Shown: positions 33,433-46,430, counted from the first letter of the stretch. The stretch: DNA of 64,000 nt from Pseudoneurospora amorphoporcata (GCA_033297205.1 MU859118.1:62001-126000), one strand, 5' to 3'. The notes: generated by a model not told the origin, from the sequence alone. Program-made: numbers and translations.

Positions 33433-34324
33433 ATGCCTATCACACCTACCAAGTACGCCATCACCACCAGGCAGTGTAAGTGCCCCTAGCTTCCAAGCTG
33501 AACGAGCAAATCTGACAGACAATTGTAGCGGCGAACTGGGACGACGCCAAGCGGAGGGTGTTTGCCCTTTATCGGCGATGGCTCCGGTCGGTACGTTACG
33601 AACGAACAGGGAAACGAGCGATTCCAGCTTTCGACGACGGACACGTTCGATGTCGACCGATATAATGGGAGGAGTGCGAACAACAACCCGACCGAGGATT
33701 CGCTAACGACGATATCGCAATAAAACAGACACCCGAGATGCAGTCCATGTACTCGGTACCCCTCCCCATCTCGGTCATTCGCACGCGCATCAGACAGGAA
33801 TTCGAGCGCAACCGCTTCGTTAACAAGTTGAACGTGGTGGATGTTCTGCTCACAAAGGGCCATGCCGACTACCAAGTAAGGATCCACTTCATCGTCACTA
33901 TCCACATGGACATGAATCAGGGATCCCCAGGAACGGGCACAGCAGTGGGGTCCATGCCCAAAATCTGGAGGACCCCCAAAGAGAAGGGGAAGGGATTACA
34001 GACAAGGGGTCCGCGAAGGGGATATCAAAGCGCTGGCACATGTTTGCGCCGTGGGCGATTCGGAGTGGTTGCTACCTATGGTACCTTGACGCTGACTCTC
34101 CATGCGTCTATCTAGGAAACCATGAACTTCTGGCGCCAGACGACTCACATGATGTCGTACTTCAACGAGGAGAGCTTCCGTGGAGCCAAGAGACTTCCCT
34201 CCAGCTTTATCGATGGCTTCCTGCAGGTAAGCCAATTTGCAACTCCATTGTCTCGTGGTGATGGCCATGTTCCGTTGTGCGGGTAGCTCACAGTACTCTT
34301 CTCTCATTTTAGGGTCGCAACTAA
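33433..34324 (+). CDS. nuo14.8: complex I 14.8 kDa subunit (NDUFA6/B14, LYR protein)
   Basis: Accessory subunit of mitochondrial NADH:ubiquinone oxidoreductase, which binds acyl-carrier protein at the matrix arm. Five exons: 33433-33475, 33529-33590, 33729-33875, 34116-34226 and 34313-34324, total 375 nt, 124 residues. The LYR motif is in [10 protein letters not shown]. Further conserved parts are [32 protein letters not shown], then [24 protein letters not shown] and the end FLQGRN, where the last exon encodes only GRN plus stop. Introns range from 53 to 240 nt; the third (33876-34115) is long. The model reproduces the Neurospora subunit as I remember it along its full length. Confidence 0.93.
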
Positions 34325-34591
34325 GAAGAGTAATAACGAAGGGTATCAGTTGTCAGCCTTTCCTCTAGAGCCAATGTATATAACGCAAGCCAGAGAAACA
34401 TCCATGGACGCAGCCGCTTGTCCTTTATTTTCCCCATTGTTTTGATACCCACTCACAGCAAGTCCTTCTCTGTCTGTCTCTTTTTGTTCCCCCGATGTGG
34501 ATTATTACTCCCAAGCCAAAGCCCCAAAAAAACGCCATTACCCATGCTGGTGGAAGTTCACGATGAAAGGAAAGGGTAGGAAAAATGAGGT

Positions 34592-35272
34592 TTATGCGGA
34601 CGCAGTAGCCTTCTTCTCAGTGAAGTCCTTGCGAGCCTCGAGGAACTTATCCGATACGACGTCGCAGAGTTCCTGAATGTCGCGCAGGCCCTTGCGGAGC
34701 GCCTCGACAGCCGTTGTGCCCTCTGTATGTTTCTGTTAGTTCACAAATCCATGGATCTCACTCGGGGGTAGGACAAGGCAAGGTCACACACCATAGGTCT
34801 GGATTCTGACGTTCATCTTGGCCTCGGAGGGATGGGGAATGGCGTAGGCGCAGAACTCGACATCAGGGCTATCAAATGGCGTTAGAACACACTCATAACT
34901 CAGCTCACTTGAGAGAAGACATGTGAAGCTCCAGGACTCACTTCTTCATGATGACGTATCTTAGAGCGTTGCCAAGAGTATGGTTCTCCTCGAGAAACTC
35001 GAAAGAAGCGGCGGTGGGCGTAGAGCCGGGAAGCTGTGCCAATGTTAGTTAAGGTAAAGAGTACATATAAATGGTTCTAAAGGATGGGGGTTTTCACATA
35101 CAAGTCTAACTTTAGTAGACTCTTCCTCCTCGTACGCCTCCTCGCCCTCCTCTCCCTCCTCGCCCGCATCGGCCATAGAGACATCATCCTGAGTCTCGGG
35201 CTGGTGAGAAGTCGGGGTCTCCTTCATGGTAACCTCCTCGCCATCGTCGCCGAACTTGGTGATCTTGCCCAT
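34592..35272 (-). CDS. RPC19: RNA polymerase I and III subunit AC19
   Basis: Small alpha-like subunit shared by RNA polymerases I and III, which pairs with AC40 as the first assembly dimer. Exons: 35102-35272, 34942-35033, 34792-34868 and 34592-34722, total 471 nt, 156 residues. An acidic N-terminus (Glu run around residues 38-51) precedes the RpoL-like fold: FEFLEENHTLGNALRYVI, NPDVEFCAYAIPHPSE and MNVRIQT, the classic AC19 order. The C-terminal helix (EALRKGLRDIQELCDVV) mediates dimerisation in the family. Introns are 68, 73 and 69 nt, GT..AG. Confidence 0.95.
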
Positions 35273-36426
35273 TTTGACTGTAGTGATTTTGGTGATCAAA
35301 AATTGTGCTGGAGAATGTCAAGTCGTCGAGTAGATTCGTTGTTGACTTGAATGAGTAAATGCGCCTCAAAAACACAAGGATGGGTTGAATTCAATTGTCG
35401 GCGGCGCGCGAGCGAGTGGTGAACAACAACCTGACTGATGAGCCTCTATCGCCCTGTTATCGGAGAAATTTTTAGCGTGAAAAGAACGAGTTCATCCGCC
35501 GCCAAGACTTTCCACCTACAACCTAAGTACATAAGGTTTGCCCCCACCACTCACCAGAAAGATGGAGGTGGCTGAACCTGCCGGCAGCGCAGACAGTTTC
35601 CCCACCCGCGGACGGCCATTGGCTTCGTTCGGAGGATGCTCCACTGAGCTGAGTTGAGCTGGCCAACAAACTCAAGACTCCAACCCTTTGACTTCACCCT
35701 CACTCATCAACTTTAATCAACGAGCCTTCTCGAGATTTGATGACGTCCTGTACGTAGGGGCTCGCTTTTGGAACTCGTTCTGTTACCAATATCGAGGTGT
35801 TTGCGGGACTCTCGGGCAAGTCATGAAACCAGATTGTCTGCACATAACACAACCCTCATCTCGCCCCGTCCTACAGCCGACCCTTCAGCTGCATGTGAGA
35901 TCGACGATTATCAGAACCTAAATGCCGGGCAACGGCAGTCGGCTCACAACCTGAAAGCGTTCGGGTACCTAGTGGCAGAGGTGAGGGAACGAGGAAGTAT
36001 CTCGACACGCACGCGGAAGAAAAGGAAGGAAACGTGTACGGGGAGGGACGCTCACGTTTGGCTGGAAGAGACACTAGATGACAGCTATACATCAAGTAAC
36101 AGGACACGAAACCCACATACGAGACTTTGTATCTAGGCACCACGCAGTCAGATATCTGGTCCACTACCAAAGTCTCTCCGAGTGATCTCACAACACATCG
36201 GTCAGAGCTCACGGATTCCGGGCCCGATGATGGACCTTGAGCCGTGATGCCGTGATATCCTATGCTTCGTTCGAAACCAGCCAGTCTAGTACGGTACGTA
36301 GTTGTACAGGTCCGGGCGCTGGCTGCCTTTCATCCCATCTCACCCCATACCTCCGGGACTACCCGCCCCCCTCTACGCACCATATAAGGTCCCCCACTAG
36401 ATGCTGATTCCAACGCGGTACTAACT

Positions 36427-36540
36427 GGTCAGATGGCCGAGTGGTTCCGTGTGATGAAACCATTGCGGGTGTGCGTGGTACTGCCGTGGTACAGTTTTCG
36501 TAGCTCGCAGCTGGAGCGTGGTGATTCGGTCCACCAAGAT
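36427..36540 (+). other. tRNA-like relic (A-box and B-box-like motifs)
   Basis: GGTCAGATGGCCGAGTGG at 36427-36444 matches the start of Ser/Leu-type tRNA genes, including the A box TGGCCGAGTGG. A B-box-like GATTCGGTCC lies at 36523-36532, with flanking TGGTG and CACCA able to pair. The D-stem partner, an anticodon arm and a 3' strand complementary to the first seven bases are not evident. I interpret it as a decayed tRNA gene or tRNA-derived element and not as a working tRNA. Confidence 0.25.
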
Positions 36541-36937
36541 CTCACTGGGCGACTGAGCTATTTGCTATTTTTACAGTTTTGTTTATGAGGTGGTTTGAAT
36601 TCCGTGGAAGCGTTGTACGCATTACTCCTGCCTTTTTGGTAGTTTTTCAAATCAATTTTGTGTATTGGTTGTTTGTTGTCTAGAATGCGGCGGTGGTTCT
36701 GGTCGCAGGTCGGCGTCGCAGCTGCTCGTTGTGAGGTGGAGATACTCGTTGCGGACTCGCAACGCCTACTGCCCATTCCTTACGGGCATTATATGAGCTG
36801 ATGTTGGCTGCGTGAATGCTTGCTAGTGTCGAGTGGTGACTGGCGAGAGATGGTTAAATCTAACAACAGTAGGGCCCGACAGAGAGTACTTAGAAATGTA
36901 GCTATCGTTTTAGTATTATACCTCTCGAAGGCAATGA

Positions 36938-37165
36938 TTAATACGGATGGTGAATTTGTTGGACGGAAGAAAATGACGAACTTATCACTCGGTGGTCTTT
37001 CTGGCCTTCGTGGCGTCTCTGTCGCAGATCGACCCAACTTACAGGTTGAAGACGATTCTCCTCGTCTTTTTTCTTCAGTTTGGCATCGATTGCTTGAGCA
37101 ATGTTGCTCTCTCTGTTCAAGTAGACCTTGAGATGTGTGGCTCTATGGACATTTGGTGTGGTTGA
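36938..37165 (-). other. coding-like remnant, unidentified
   Basis: On the minus strand one frame reads about 70 residues of ordinary charged protein (HLKVYLNRES, AIDAKLKKKDEENRLQP, VDLRQRRHEGQ) with no ATG. It is preceded by a possible acceptor (CCATAG near 37144) and contains a GTAAGT after ENRLQP. Beyond it the sense seems to continue in another frame. It may be an internal exon of an unrecognised small gene or a decayed coding sequence. I do not recognise the family. Confidence 0.22.
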
Positions 37166-40100
37166 GAGAAAGAGGTAAGATTTCGGAATATTAGAAACGG
37201 TCTATTACCTCTAGGAGTCTGGAAGGGATCAGGCTTGATGTGGTGGTGTAGAATTTAGTCGAATCGTTATAATGATTGTTGGTTTCCCACAATGATATTT
37301 CAGCCCATCATGTATTCTGAGTCGTTGAAGGCTTTGAGAAGCTGCAACGGACCCAGAACCTGACTTAACTTGAACTATTTACTTTATCCAATATATACTT
37401 ATGTTCATGATGACAATCATCCTCATGAAATGTACAAGCTAATGCTGGTTTGTTTGTTAGCTTGGTACTGCTAGCATACTGGACAGGATCTAAGCCGAAC
37501 TATCCCAAACCTTATAAGGACAAAATGTAATGGCTAGGTAGTAATCAGGCGGGCATTAACAAAATTCAAATAGCATATGCAAGGTAAGATCACGCATTTG
37601 ATATGGAACGAAACATGTTAGTTAGATACGTAAACGTCTAGGAAGGTCGACCAAAGGTTTTGAAATAACAAACAAACCAGGATTAGACTTAATTCCACTC
37701 CCCTGATGTTTAGCCTGCAATACACTGCAATATCCCATAACCACCAAATACCTATTCCAATCCTCACCTTACGTGCCGGCAGTGTGTGTCCTCTACAGTC
37801 ACTTATCAGAAGCATATATTGACTAATCTCCCTCTAGTCACGGCATTGAAGCAAATGTTATTAAGTTGCACGAAAAGGAAAAAGAAAAAAACGTGGCAGA
37901 TACCATCTCATTCAAGCCCGCCTATCAAAGCACTTTCTTATAGCCCAGCAGCTAATTGGAACCCTTCCCTCAAGCATCATGTCATAGCCCAACGCTTCTC
38001 TTCAACCGGTCTCCCAGGGGCCAGGGTCATTTTGTAAGGACCCGTCCGTTCCCTGGGGAACAGTGAACAGGTAATTCCGCGGCTCGCCGAGCCGCAGACA
38101 CGAAGAGATCACGAGCTAGGTAGGGGTTGGCTATGGCATAGCGTAATCCTGTCCGACTCAAGATAATGCGGGAAGCCGGGAGTGGATGAAGGATAGAGGA
38201 TGGTGTGGGTAGGGGGTGAAAGGATCGTATTTTGCTGCTGGGTTGGTAATTTTCTGCTATCTAAGCTTGTGGTCTTTTGCAGCTGGCAGTGTTTTCTTGT
38301 TGACTTTGGGGTTTCTGCTGTCGAGTGATGTTGTTATACCTCTCTCTCTCTTTGACTTTTGATGATGCCAATGTGACCTATGAGGCGTGATCATGGGAAT
38401 CTTGCAACGATCTTGGGTAGGTTATACTACCTAGAGCCATACATTCACCACAAGCACAAAATCACCGGCACCTTCTCCTAGGCTCATCCATTCGCAAACA
38501 TGCCATCCAAGCTACTTATCTTCTAACGTGCCAACATCTATCTGTCCCTACGAGCCACAAGACCTAGCATGTTGATGGTTTAGTAATCAAGTTTAATGAG
38601 GCTCAAGCCTTTAATGCTACCAGTGTCCGCAAACGCCTTCAGAGTCCTGCACGAGTTCATGTCATGTTATGTACCGTTCCGTGCCGTCCCTGCTTCGGGT
38701 GTGGTGTTGGGAAGGAGAAAGTCTTGTCTGGAATGCTCGTCGGAAATATTAGCATGCAACGCTTATTACACGATGCCTGGTGATATCAGATTGGCATCAA
38801 ACACTCAAGCCAACACGAAGTAGCAATTAAGCCCCTTGAGAAACGGGAAGCATTTGAATAGCCTATAAGCCGAATGGGGGTTTTTATATGGATGGGAGGC
38901 AATAGTGAAGGATAAGTCTCCAAGATCTGAGGGGAGAAAAACGCAAAATGGGCCAGGAATACTCGAGTGATATGGAGAACTCACCGTAACAACGTCATTG
39001 GTATCTTCTGATTCCAAGAAGATGGAACTTTTTCTGATTGCCTGACACCGACTGAACGGATGCTGTGCCAGCGGGTTGCATCTTGTGCAGATTTCCTTCT
39101 CATCCTCACCAAGCGAGTCAGTGGATCCAGACTGGTCCAGTGTGTTCCAGTGAGCAAGAGTTATAAATGGCAACGATTCCCATCAAGGCGAGCTCGGCGA
39201 GGTCTGTAGATCCCTGTATCAATTCATTTGATATAGATTGGCTGGTGTGACCTCGGCCGAGGATAACGGTAATTGTATGAGTCTGCTGTCCAGTCGTTCA
39301 ACAGACTGCCCAGACCAAGCTAAGGGCTTTGTGACATGGTGGTCGATGGCTTGCTGCACGACATTCATTCTCTGATGCACAGACTGTTGCCGGCGTTAAT
39401 TGTTCCGGGGCCTCGGGGTCGCCAAAGGAGAGATTCCATTCGGCCGATGTTTGTGGCCGTTTCGTACCGTAGTAGTAGCAGAAGGATATCCAAACTCTGG
39501 AATATGTGGACGGTAGCGAGTAGTGTCTATACTACTCTCGTCCGTTCCATGCCCTCCTCTGCCCTGAAGCTGCTGGATGCTGTCTCAGATGGAGGAATCA
39601 AATGTTATAGCAACTCAATAGGATTAGTCTCACGCCTCACAGAGAAGAAGAGGGAGGCAAAAGGACAGAGAGAACGGACAAGGATGACTCTCTGGCCGTT
39701 TCGACCATGGGCCAAGAATGTATCACGGTAAGAAAAGCCCGGATCAAACAAGACGGTGGACGGGTGAGAATGAGACCCCTCCGCATGGAAGTGCTCGAGA
39801 TCCACCGAACTGAGCGATCCAGGCGTTCGAGATGGAAATTCTTTTGCTGTCACAGATTGCGAGTTTCGTGGTCGAGGTGTCCACTTACCTGTACAGTATG
39901 TACATGTACGTGTCCAGGCATATGTCTCCGGACGCTTCAAGATATGTAATATATCTTCTTGATCCTCTCAAGGTAAGTTTACTCGGGTCTGACTTGATGC
40001 ATCCATGAGGGCGATACTTGGCCGGGAAGTGGCCCGTGATGAGTCGAGGAGGAGCAGATCAAACACTTGGTGCTAGCACTCACCTTCAAATGACAATCAG

Positions 40101-42970
40101 CGAGCTGCCTTCGTGTTCATCTTGTGGGTTGGGTGATGTTCGGTTCGTTCGATGACATTTTGGGCACAGGATTTGGCCTAGGCGAGCTCGGACCGGATGT
40201 TTAGGTGATGATGTGCCCCTCATCCCCTCCTTGGCCTCCGCTTCTCCAGCGTCGACGAGTTTCAGGTTAATCGGGGTTGTGGCCAGGCTGCGTTGTGAGA
40301 GAAGCAGAGGCGATGGTGGGGGAGAAATCCAGAACACTGGTCGAAAAAGTGGAGTTCTTTGCAAATGGGAGGGAGACGGCAGGCCGGCAAGGGGCATCAG
40401 CAAGCTGCTGCGCGTTGTGCCCAATCAGAGACGAAGAGACCAAATCTAACCTGAAACCCAAAGCCCCACCACGCTAGATTTTAACACGCAAGGGAACATA
40501 CCTAGAGTATGTACCAGGGAAGAATTCATCGAGTATCGACAGCCATCCAACTGATGAATTCGACATGATGGGACTGTCGGTTTGGAGTGTCGAGGTCCCG
40601 TCGCCGCCTCGTGAGAGCCGCGTGGATCGGCACCAGATTATGCGCGTACGAAGTTGTAAGGCCAAAGAACAAATCGGTTCATGAATCCTCGTGGAAGACA
40701 TGCACCTTCCAAAAACCCGATGTTCAAAAGGCACAGCTCCTCGTGGCCGTCAATGTGTGAGCAAGAGGCCAATGGAGGCCGAAACAGCTGCACAGCTGGT
40801 GGTGCACTTCAGCAGGCAATTGTAAGCTGACTGGCCACCTATATGACATGCTGTATGAGCCGGCGACCTGCCAGACCTCATCCCGCCATTGCCTCCGCTG
40901 TAGTGTATGTATGTCAAAATCTTTCAGGCACGGGTTGGCACTTGCAAGATCTCTGGCCTATGATCCGCGACGTTGAACATCAAACACTGGACCATTGGAT
41001 CATGGGGGACAAAGATGTGGCCCAAACATGGTAGGTACCGGGGCTGGATCCATGTAGCCACAAACCTCATACACGACTTGCATCATCATCGCTGGGATCG
41101 TCCCCTTTCATAATCGGCGGGGACCCCTACCTACAGCCCAAAACAAAGTGAGGGGAGGGACTAACTTTCCTCGGGCTGTCAACCTGTTGCTCGTTACGTC
41201 TGGGCATCGTGTCGAGTCCCTCGTCATAAGAAGAATATAATCTCCTATTGTCCCCGGATTTGCCACCCATTCCCCGCGTTGTTGTCGAATTCTTCTACCT
41301 CTTTTCCTCTACCACTCCACGTCCCTCTCGATTGTGTCCTTTTGTTTTTTTTTTGTTGCTTGCGGCGTGGCGCATCCGGCATCCCCGACGACCGAGCTCC
41401 GACAGGCGACAGTAGACGAGAGCAAGCAGCACGTTGCCACGACCGCGCATATTTGGCGTTTACCAAGAGCAATCGACCGGACCAGTTTCCATTTTAGGGT
41501 ACTTTACAACGTTTGTTTTCTTCGTCGATAGTCGGCCGAATAGGGGTAATCCAAAGGCGGAAAAAAGGAAGAAAAAGTAAGGTAGTTGTTGATTATCTTC
41601 TTTTTCACAGAGTCGTATCACTCCATCTTGGAGGGGAAATTCCAACCAATACGAACCATCGGCTGCACGCCTGTAAGCAGCGACTTCAGCGAATCCAGCA
41701 CGCGCCCGCGTTCGTGCAGTCCTGAGGACGACAGCGACAGTTTCCTGTTACGACGGACGAGTCTGCCGAAAAGAGGAAGGTGCATCGCGACGGACACCAC
41801 GGAGGGCACCCGCGAACCCACAGACACGCCAACAAACCCAACACTTCAGCACGCATCAGGCACATTTCCGCCGGCACGCATTTGACACCGGCGGCGCACC
41901 CACTTCGAGCCCCCTTCCACTTCTGCCACCACTGCAACCTCTTTACGACAGCGGGCGGCACCTACCCACTGGTAACCACTGGCAACCACCACAGTCTCCC
42001 AAGAGACAAACCATTCAGACACCAGAACCCGAATCCGTTTCGAGACATCCGCAGCGAGTCAAGCGGCTGGATCGGTCTTGATTCCCGGGTCAATCCAAGC
42101 AAGCAGAAGCATTTGTTCGGGATTCGCACTGTCGTCTCAGCCAGTGTAGAAGCGCCCGGCGGCACTCAGATCAGGTCGTTGACCAAAGCCCACACAGCTT
42201 TCATTCAGCAGCAAGCTCGAAATATGGAAAGACACAACTGTGTAAAGAAGTAACATAGCTTCCCTTCCTCTTCCGAACGCTCGTCACCTTGCCGGCAAAT
42301 AATAACTTGAGGAATCCTCGCTCCCTCCCTCGGCCGCCAATCCCAAATCCATTCGGGGTCTCGTTTGCCGTCTTCCGCTTTCCACCCCATCAACAGTCTC
42401 CAGTCTCCAGTGCTCACCTCCACCAAGCCCATCTCCTCGCGGTCTCGAACCCGCACCATCAGCACCCTCGGGTTTTCTGCATTTTCTGGATCGCCTCACA
42501 CACGCTAGGGGCAGGAACAACACAACAGAGAGGGGCCCTGGAGAAAAGGAGTGCCCAAGTGCGTCGAGACGTCAGCCAGCGTCGCGATTGATAGGTCGGC
42601 GGCACACCAGCACCGGTACCTAACGACTAGTCCGACTATACCTTGTCCCAGGGGTTCTGCTCACCTGCTACCAACCTGGTTTGACACACACGTTGCTGCG
42701 ATCCATCCGACGTCGATTTCCAATCCCAACCCAATAGCAATAATCCTCAATAATCCCGTCCGCCGCGCTTCAAGGCACAGCTGTTCGCCTCTTTTTCAAT
42801 CAATTTCCTGCCGACCCAACAACCCCCGGATTTGCAGAGCATTCCAGGGATATTCCATCACTCATCCTAAAGCCAACCACTCGCCCCGTGTCGCTCCAAT
42901 CTTCTTCTCTTATTCCCCATCACACTCTCCTAATTTCCACAACCAACATCGACCAGAGTCCAACTCGACC

Positions 42971-43439
42971 ATGAGCACCGCCATTGCCATGGCCGCGTCT
43001 CCGGCTCCCCACGACAGGCCAAACTACGGCTCCGACGTCTCTGCTAACACCGCTGCGCCCGCTTCCACATCGTCGCCCAGCGCGCAACGAACGGCCGCTG
43101 TACCACCACCGCAGCCCCCATCCTCTTCGAACCCGAATGCGCCAGCTCCCCGGTCAGGTAGTGGTAGCCCCCAGGCTGTGGGTGCGACACCCGCTGCACA
43201 CAAGTCCTCTCCACCGAGCGCGTAAGTAATCTCCTTTTTTTGATTGTCCATGTCGTCGTCGTCTTCTTCTTCTCTTTCCATCTCTCGTCTCGTACATCGT
43301 CTTTCGCTATTGCTATTGGGCAGTCACTAATCAGTTCGCCGTCTTCGATACTACAGTTCTCGCAGCGCTGGTGGCTCGGCACCCAGGATCATCGTCAAGA
43401 AGGAACCAGGCTCGCCCGACGTACAACAGCAACAACAGC

Positions 43440-43503
<64 letters not shown>

Positions 43504-44761
43504 GCAACAACAGCAACAACAGCAACCACCACCACCACCACCCACTGCCAGGCACCGACCCAGCAGATTGGATCTTTCCAAGAACACAAACACCAACAAC
43601 GGCGTTCCTGGTTCTGCGCGACCGCTCACTGCCCGTGACACAAGCGGACTCGGAATCAAGGAAGTCGGTATCGCTTGTCTATCGCCCGGTTTTGTCACGC
43701 ATGATCCGCTCATGAAGGAGCAAGTACATCGCAGTATGAGTGTGAAGGAGCAGCAGAAGCGGATCATTGAATCCAGGTTACAACAACAGTCGGCCGGCTT
43801 CAAGGCCCCCGAAATTCCGGATAGGGATAAAGATGGAGGTCACTTCGCTGCAAAGACACCAGGCCTAGCACGGAAGCGTGGCCCTCCGCCAGGATTGAGC
43901 ATCGTCGCTCCCTCACACGAGCAGTTCGCCAATGAAAGGGTTATCCAGTCTGCGCCCCTGGGCCAGTCATTCCCTGGCAGACAGAACCCTCACCCATTGA
44001 CCCGCCACCTCATGAACCATAGTTCGAATCTTGCCAGCACATCGCACATCCACCATGTCCCTGCCAAGCAAACGAACAACAGACTGCCGCCGATTTCCGA
44101 TGTATTTGGTCAGGGCTTGTCTGGCCATCCGGATTCAAGTGGACATGCCCTCTTTGCCAGCCAGAGCCACAGCCACGGACCGCTGGCATCACCTCACCAC
44201 CCACCGCCGCCTCCACCGCCGCAACCTCAACTCCCTACATCTGCCAGGCCGAGGGACTACAAGTCCGCCGAGGAAGCACAGCAAGACCTGGCGGCCGGCC
44301 GAACAGAACTACTGCCCAAGTATGTACACTATAACAGCAGCAGCAGTCAACACCAACCCCCGACACCGCCATCTCCCCCCAACGGCCCAGCGCATCACCA
44401 CGCACCACCACCGCCAACATATCTGCCTTCTACGCACGCATCATCCTCTCAAAGAGGTCCGCCCTCTCATGTTAGTAATCATATGACTGACGCCAGCCGA
44501 AGCGCCAGCAACAATACTCCCGGCAATAATTACAGCAGCAGCAACATGCACAGCAGCACACTTCCCTCGTCGTCTGCTCCTAAGAGGAGGACGCGGGCCG
44601 AGTACGAGGAAGGTGGGAGCCCCCCACTCGGTAATGGGAGGGCGCCACAGAGGAGGTCAGGACCGTTTGGCGAAGGAAGAGACAGCCCCGAGACACAAAG
44701 GGCGAAGAAGGAGGAGTTCATCAGGCTTTGCGAAAGAGCTTGGGATCTGTTCCACTCATGA
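42971..44761 (+). CDS. polyglutamine-rich fungal protein of unknown function
   Basis: Exons 42971-43221 and 43357-44761, total 1656 nt, 551 residues. I do not recognise the family. Exon 1 is Ala/Ser/Pro-rich. Exon 2 opens with IIVKKEPGSP, then 34 consecutive Gln (43424-43525) followed by six Pro. A more ordered, probably conserved part follows: LGIKEVGIACLSPGF, THDPLMKEQVHRSMSVKEQ and QQKRIIESRLQQQ. A His/Pro/Ser-rich middle leads to the C-terminus with APKRRTRAEYEEG (basic cluster, possible nuclear signal) and AKKEEFIRLCERAWDLFHS, an amphipathic helix. Composition suggests a nuclear, transcription-related protein, but that is inference. The leader from 42551 to the ATG is open in the same frame; I chose 42971 because it is the first ATG before clear protein-like composition. 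Confidence 0.72.
43424..43525 (+). repeat. CAA/CAG trinucleotide tract encoding 34 Gln
   Basis: 102 nt of CAA with interspersed CAG, in frame and encoding uninterrupted glutamine, then CCA repeats encoding six prolines. Most of the tract is CAA, with CAG near both ends. Length variation between strains is expected. Confidence 0.95.
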
Positions 44762-46430
44762 TGATACTACTATTGACCGATTATCATACCCGCATTATCA
44801 CAATACCAAATACAAGCTGCACTAATAAGGTTCAAGCTTTGGCCTCTTTTTTTTTCCCTTGTTTTTCTTCAAATCCCCCCTTCCAATTCTTATTACCGTC
44901 ACCGCCACCGCCACAAATCTACTTTTCACACTCATCTCCCTTTTTCTCCTATGTCTTCAAATGGGTGAGTGGCATTGTATGGCGACCAGGGCCGGTATGG
45001 GGGGCGCGTGTGCTCGATGTATGGATGGAATGGCTGCTCGGTTTTAGGTGTTGTTTTATGTTTGTGTTTATGTAAGGGACGGATGTACTGGACTGGACTG
45101 GACTGGGCCGGATTAATCTCTTGGGCGGACGACAATAACGCCCAAAAGTCGCGAACTTTTACTCCTGTAGCTTATACTAAAAGCTATATTCATGTTTTAT
45201 TGTTTGTGTGAGTGTCTGTGTTCACAATACGGAGAAGGAGAGGCTGAGAGAATGAAAGAGAGAGAGAGATAGGGATCATAAACAAATCTGCTAGTCACAC
45301 TATTATCAGTCAGATAGCTTCCATGTCTGGTTCTTATATTTTACATCATTCCTCTGTTCCGGGTTAGATTCCAAAGTTTGTGCTTCGAAGCTATTTAGCT
45401 ACATAGTAGATGGAAGTATATGTGCTCTCGGAAGCATTCTTTTGAAGATCAATAATTGATGTGCCATCAATGTATAGATCGATTTGTAAGGGCAGACACA
45501 TAGATAATCATCAACCTTGGTTACTCATCCTCGTCTTACATTATCCTCACTCACTTTACTACTGTGATCTTTCGGTGAAGTGTAACCAAAACCCACCATC
45601 TGTTACTCCATTTATGCTTATGCTAAGGCTGTATACAGTACCTCTACTGATGTTGCCGCTGTTTTCTATCGAGTACTTCTTCCGCTTCCTTGGTTCCAAT
45701 GTTCTGCATCCGCCCTCTTCTTCCCTCCTCTGATCTCCTCTACTCCCAAGCACCCACCGCCAGTCACTTGCTCCAGCCGTTGTCTGCCTGTTTCGCAATC
45801 CCGAAACGAAACCCTATCCCACACGACCATCCCGCTTCGCCCGATTCACCCGTCCCATCACTTCATCTCACCTCAACTCAGGGGCATGGGTTCGGGTTTA
45901 CCCCCACTCCTCATCTCAAAAACTTCCCTTGGCCCAGATCAACCATAAGACTTCCCGCCTCAATTTGTCATGCTCGTTCTGCTTGGATGGTGATGACCGC
46001 GATGGTGATAATGATGACACACGTGAGAGGTAGATCGGAGTTGGAGTCGGGGTTGATGTCAGTGTCAGTGCTCTTCTAAGGTTGAGCAGCATGATAGGCG
46101 CCGCCGGAGCGATGGCGGCTTTGCGGTGTTGACTTGCAGTTTCAGGCCCCGTGGCATGTTGTTTCAGTTGTGCCGGGAGGGTTGCTCTTCTTCTCTCCTC
46201 CTGGTTCTCTGCGGGGTATGTTGCTTGGCAGAGAAACTCTAAGATTGATGCTGTCTTTTGTGTGTTTTGTTGCTGACCACCGTTTAAGCACAGGCTGATG
46301 CCATTCGGCTGTCGTTATCTTCCTGGTCGTCGTACATCGTCGGCTAGTACCTCGACTACGGTCAGGGTGGGTGATTGCACCCTTTTGAGCCCTGCTTGCT
46401 CCATGGACGGATCCCCGCTGCCGATCCTCG
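44762..46430. other. intergenic between convergent genes
   Basis: 1.7 kb between the polyglutamine gene (+) and SNF5 (-). Contains a GA-rich microsatellite (about 45246-45270). No gene or RNA recognised. Confidence 0.5.

Larger units (their letters stand above)
35273..42970. other. gene-poor stretch of 7.7 kb
   Basis: No gene can be supported between RPC19 and the polyglutamine gene. It includes the RPC19 promoter (from 35273), a tRNA-like relic at about 36427-36540, a coding-like remnant at about 36938-37165 (-), and an AT-rich part around 37140-37620. From 38600 to 41000 there are only short ORFs; one on the minus strand (38805-39173) has a good GTGAGT donor near 38995 but no partner exon I could identify. 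The final 1.8 kb is pyrimidine-rich and probably the promoter and long leader of the polyglutamine gene; its last 420 nt are open in frame with that gene. Confidence 0.45.

Noticed and set aside
41780..42253. 157-codon His/Thr-rich frame upstream of the polyQ gene
   Set aside because: Lies in a pyrimidine-rich probable leader or promoter and has no domain.
43240..43803. Frames encoding polyAsn, polyThr, polyVal, polyLeu or polyCys
   Set aside because: Other frames and strands of the CAA/CAG tract; only the Gln frame joins both exons.
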